Assembly (NCBI GenBank): GCA_031262085.1
Contig: JAISIN010000043.1
Span: forward strand, 1 to 55,553
Direction: 5' to 3'
From: Prevotellaceae bacterium
GTDB taxonomy: Bacteria > Bacteroidota > Bacteroidia > Bacteroidales > Bacteroidaceae
DNA: 55,553 nt
A model generated the notes under the pieces. The model saw nothing but the letters and a program-made list of their open reading frames with translations. It was not told where the DNA came from and searched no databases. Each line of letters opens with the position of its first letter. Positions within the stretch are counted from its first letter, which is position 1. Positions 53,181 to 55,553 of the stretch are shown piece after piece. A program made the position numbers and the translations under genes.

Positions 53181-54923
53181 ATGTTTTACCGTAAACTATC
53201 AGGCTTGTTGCTGCTGCTACTGTCGATGGCAGGATGTGTGCAACAGAAATCCGACGTTGAATTAGTGATTGTCCAAACCAGCGACATTCATGGAAATTTC
53301 TATCCCGAACCCTCCATCGGTAACGATCGGTTACCGTCGAGCCTGACCAATATCTGTTCTTACGTCAACGAGCAGCGCGCCCAATATGGCGACAATCTGC
53401 TGTTGTTCGATAATGGCGACATCTTGCAGGGTCAACCCATTGTGTACTACTATAACTATGTGGATACGACCTCTATGCATCTGGCAGCCGCCATGCTGAA
53501 CTATATGGGATACAACGTAGGCAATGTGGGTAATCACGACATCGAAGCGGGCGAAAACGTGTTCAACCGCTGGACAAAGGATTGCAACTTTCCCATTCTG
53601 GGAGCAAATATCGTAGACACCCTCACCGGACAACCGTACTTTACCCCCTATACGGTTCTGAAACGCGACGGCGTTAAGATTGCCGTATTGGGCATGGTGA
53701 CTCCTGCCATCCCGATATGGGTGCCCGAAGATAAATGGGCAGGATTGCGTTTCGACGATATGATGGAGACTGCCCGCAAGTGGTTGCCCATCATCAAACA
53801 GAAGGAGAACCCCGACCTCCTAATCGGACTGTTTCATGCCGGAGCCAACGCCTACACCGTAGACCGCAGGTATCGCGAGAATGCCGCCGTCGAGGTGGCA
53901 GAGCAAGTCCCCGGCTTCGATGTTGTACTGATGGGGCACGACCACTTGCAGTCCTGCAAGAAGGTGAAGAATGTTGCCGGCGATTCGGTACTCGTGATCA
54001 ATCCCGGACACGATGCAGAGGCAGTTGCCCGGATCCGAATCAAACTGAAACTGAACGAAGGAACCATTGTCGGCAAAGAGATAACCGGACATCTGGAGAT
54101 GATGAAAAACTATCCGCCCAGTAAGAGTTTTCAAGCATACTTCTCGCGTCAGGAGCAGCGCATCCGGTCATACGTGCAGACCAAGATAGGCAGCATCTCC
54201 AAAACCATCTCTACCCGCGACGCATACTTCGGACCGAATGCCTTCGTCAGTCTCATTCACCAGATACAGTTAGAGGTGTGCAATGCCGACATCTCGCTGG
54301 CTTCGCCGCTGTCGTACAACACGGAGATACGCCAAGGCGACGTCACGATGGGCGACATCTTCCGTTTTTATACGTTCGAGAATCAGCTGTACACCATCGA
54401 GATGTACGGTCGTGAGATACGCGACGAGCTGGAAATGTCGTACAATCAGTGGACCAATCGTATGCTTTCACCCGACGAACACCTGTTGTTGCTGCGCGAA
54501 CAACCTTTGGGAGGCACCGGCGAACGTTCGTACTTCGTAAATTATACCTCTAATTTCGATTCGGCAGCAGGCATCTATTACACCGTCGATGTGACCCGCC
54601 CTATGGGCAATAAAATAACCATCACCGGCTTGACCGACGGACGTCCGTTTGAACTCGACCGCCTTTATCGCGTAGCAGTCAACTCTTATCGAGCCAATGG
54701 CGGCGGTGAAATGCTGATCAAAGGGGGCGGCATCTCCTCCGACGAGCTGAAGCATCGGGTGCTGTACAAGTCGCCTTACGACTTTCGCTATTACCTCCGC
54801 AAATACTTTCAGCGGAATAAGGTGGTTACGCCGCAGATCTTGGGCACTTGGCGGTTTGAACCCCAAAAATGGACTGCGCCCGCAGCCAAACGCGATTACG
54901 AGTATCTATTCGGAGAGAAATAG
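53181..54923 (+). CDS. Lipoprotein of the 5'-nucleotidase/2',3'-cyclic phosphodiesterase family
   Basis: The 580-residue protein has a lipoprotein signal (LLLLLLSMAGC, Cys about residue 18). The N-terminal metallophosphatase domain has TSDIHG, DNGDILQG, GNHD and GHDH metal-binding motifs, and the C-terminal 5'-nucleotidase domain has SPLSYNTEI and YRVAVNSYRANGGGEM. It would hydrolyse nucleotides or related phosphates in the periplasm or at the cell surface. It lies 25 bases after the kinase gene. Followed by a 23-bp repeat array. Confidence 0.92.
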   Translation: MFYRKLSGLLLLLLSMAGCVQQKSDVELVIVQTSDIHGNFYPEPSIGNDRLPSSLTNICSYVNEQRAQYGDNLLLFDNGDILQGQPIVYYYNYVDTTSMHLAAAMLNYMGYNVGNVGNHDIEAGENVFNRWTKDCNFPILGANIVDTLTGQPYFTPYTVLKRDGVKIAVLGMVTPAIPIWVPEDKWAGLRFDDMMETARKWLPIIKQKENPDLLIGLFHAGANAYTVDRRYRENAAVEVAEQVPGFDVVLMGHDHLQSCKKVKNVAGDSVLVINPGHDAEAVARIRIKLKLNEGTIVGKEITGHLEMMKNYPPSKSFQAYFSRQEQRIRSYVQTKIGSISKTISTRDAYFGPNAFVSLIHQIQLEVCNADISLASPLSYNTEIRQGDVTMGDIFRFYTFENQLYTIEMYGREIRDELEMSYNQWTNRMLSPDEHLLLLREQPLGGTGERSYFVNYTSNFDSAAGIYYTVDVTRPMGNKITITGLTDGRPFELDRLYRVAVNSYRANGGGEMLIKGGGISSDELKHRVLYKSPYDFRYYLRKYFQRNKVVTPQILGTWRFEPQKWTAPAAKRDYEYLFGEK

Positions 54924-54971
54924 CCATACTTTATGACCGACAACGAATCGCAACTTCAACAGGGTACCGTA

Positions 54972-55127
54972 TTGCAGGTTCGTCAATAACTCTATTGCAG
55001 GTTCGTCAATAACTCTATTGCAGGTTCGTCAATAACTCTATTGCAGGTTCGTCAATAGCTCTATTGCAGGTTCGTCAATAACTCTATTGCAGGTTCGTCA
55101 ATAACGCTATTGCAGGTTCGACAAATT
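54972..55127. repeat. 23-bp tandem repeat, about seven copies
   Basis: Units begin at 54972, 54995, 55018, 55041, 55064, 55087 and 55110, consensus TTGCAGGTTCGTCAATAACTCTA, nearly identical (one G for A in unit 4, one G for T in unit 6; the last unit is partial). It starts about 50 bases after the 5'-nucleotidase stop. No spacers, so not CRISPR. Confidence 0.92.
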
Positions 55128-55139
55128 ATCTTTTCATAT

Positions 55140-55171
55140 TTTGTATAACCGACAAATTTGCTCTACTTTTG
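55140..55171 (+). promoter_or_regulatory. Complete Bacteroidetes promoter for the nuclease gene
   Basis: TTTG (55140-55143), exactly 20 bases, then TACTTTTG (55164-55171), fully matching the consensus; 32 bases before the start at 55204. Confidence 0.8.
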
Positions 55172-55203
55172 CTCCCATAATCATTAAGACACTAAAAAAC
55201 AAT

Positions 55204-55553
55204 ATGGAGCCAAGCAAATATATTCGTTTCGATTGGGCAATCAAGCGTCTGTTGCGCCAGAAAGCCAACTTTGTGGTGTTGGAGGGCTTCCTCTCCGTTC
55301 TGATCGGCGAGAAGATTCGTATTGTAGAGATATTGGAGAGCGAAGGTAATCAAGAAGCTGCCGATGATAAATACAACCGCGTAGACATTAAAGCGCGCGA
55401 CAGCAAAGATGAGATTATCATCATTGAGGTGCAAAACACGCGCGAGCTTGCCTTTATGGAGCGCATCTTGTATGGTACTGCCAAAGCGGTCACCGAGCAC
55501 ATCCACTTGGGAGAATCTTTTAAAGAAATCAAGAAAATCTACTCCATCAGCAT
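55204..55553 (+). CDS. Rpn/PD-(D/E)XK nuclease-family transposase-like protein, 3' cut by the window edge
   Basis: The open frame runs from ATG at 55204 to the window end (116 residues visible). It begins MEPSKYIRFDWAIKRLLR and has the nuclease core, YNRVDIKAR with the Asp and IIIIEVQNTRE with the ExQ motif, typical of the PD-(D/E)XK 'transposase' family that is widespread in Bacteroidales and related to Rpn recombination-promoting nucleases. Function is probably DNA cleavage; true cellular role is unclear. The rest of the gene lies outside the window. Confidence 0.85.
   Translation, partial: MEPSKYIRFDWAIKRLLRQKANFVVLEGFLSVLIGEKIRIVEILESEGNQEAADDKYNRVDIKARDSKDEIIIIEVQNTRELAFMERILYGTAKAVTEHIHLGESFKEIKKIYSIS

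Overview
The window reads as a chromosomal segment of a member of the Bacteroidales. The reasons are Bacteroidetes-type promoters (TTTG, about 19-21 bases, then TAnnTTTG) in front of many genes, a hybrid two-component regulator with a propeller sensor and AraC output, a DUF4290 gene, few visible Shine-Dalgarno sites, and typical Bacteroidales protein sequences. No genus is claimed.

Region 1 (1-12,290) is an accessory island, visibly more AT-rich than the rest. It opens with an inverted repeat, 9-bp direct repeats, a 22-bp tandem array and the remnant of an ISAs1-type transposase. Next comes a promoter followed by about 250 bases of strongly folded, apparently non-coding sequence ending in a terminator. 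Then follows one co-directional run of eight genes (964-10,896): a four-helix membrane protein, a P-loop GTPase-like protein, three membrane proteins that share a new-looking N-terminal domain but carry different C-terminal parts, a secreted protein, a small lipoprotein-like protein with permuted papain-fold motifs, and a von Willebrand A protein anchored at both ends. An IS630-type element with a textbook -1 frameshift heptamer splits the run. I regard this cluster as the most likely undescribed system here: an envelope-spanning, nucleotide-dependent machine of unknown purpose, perhaps a conflict or defence system. The island ends with a truncated AAA-ATPase/PD-(D/E)XK gene.

Region 2 (12,292-30,581) is housekeeping: pgpH-like HD hydrolase, gltX, waaA, tRNA-His, a CapA-type protein, folD, ffh, nadD, gmk, a YicC-family gene, tsaB, DUF4290, murA (with Asp replacing the fosfomycin-target Cys), rimM, an M23 peptidase, dxr, rseP and ruvA.

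Region 3 (30,744-44,132) holds a sensor kinase with an ABC-type substrate-binding sensor, an aminotransferase, a LolE-like permease, a Pif1-like helicase, a DHDPS-family aldolase, and a TolC/MacA/MacB-type export operon.

Region 4 (44,150-55,553) holds the 1410-residue hybrid two-component regulator (convergent with the export operon), an NlpC/P60 peptidase beside a Tat-signal dipeptide epimerase (muropeptide breakdown), a second ABC-sensor kinase, a 5'-nucleotidase-family lipoprotein, and the start of an Rpn-type nuclease gene cut by the window edge.

Several intergenic gaps contain tandem arrays of unrelated sequence but with the same 22-23 bp period; one forms a 68-bp near-perfect palindrome.
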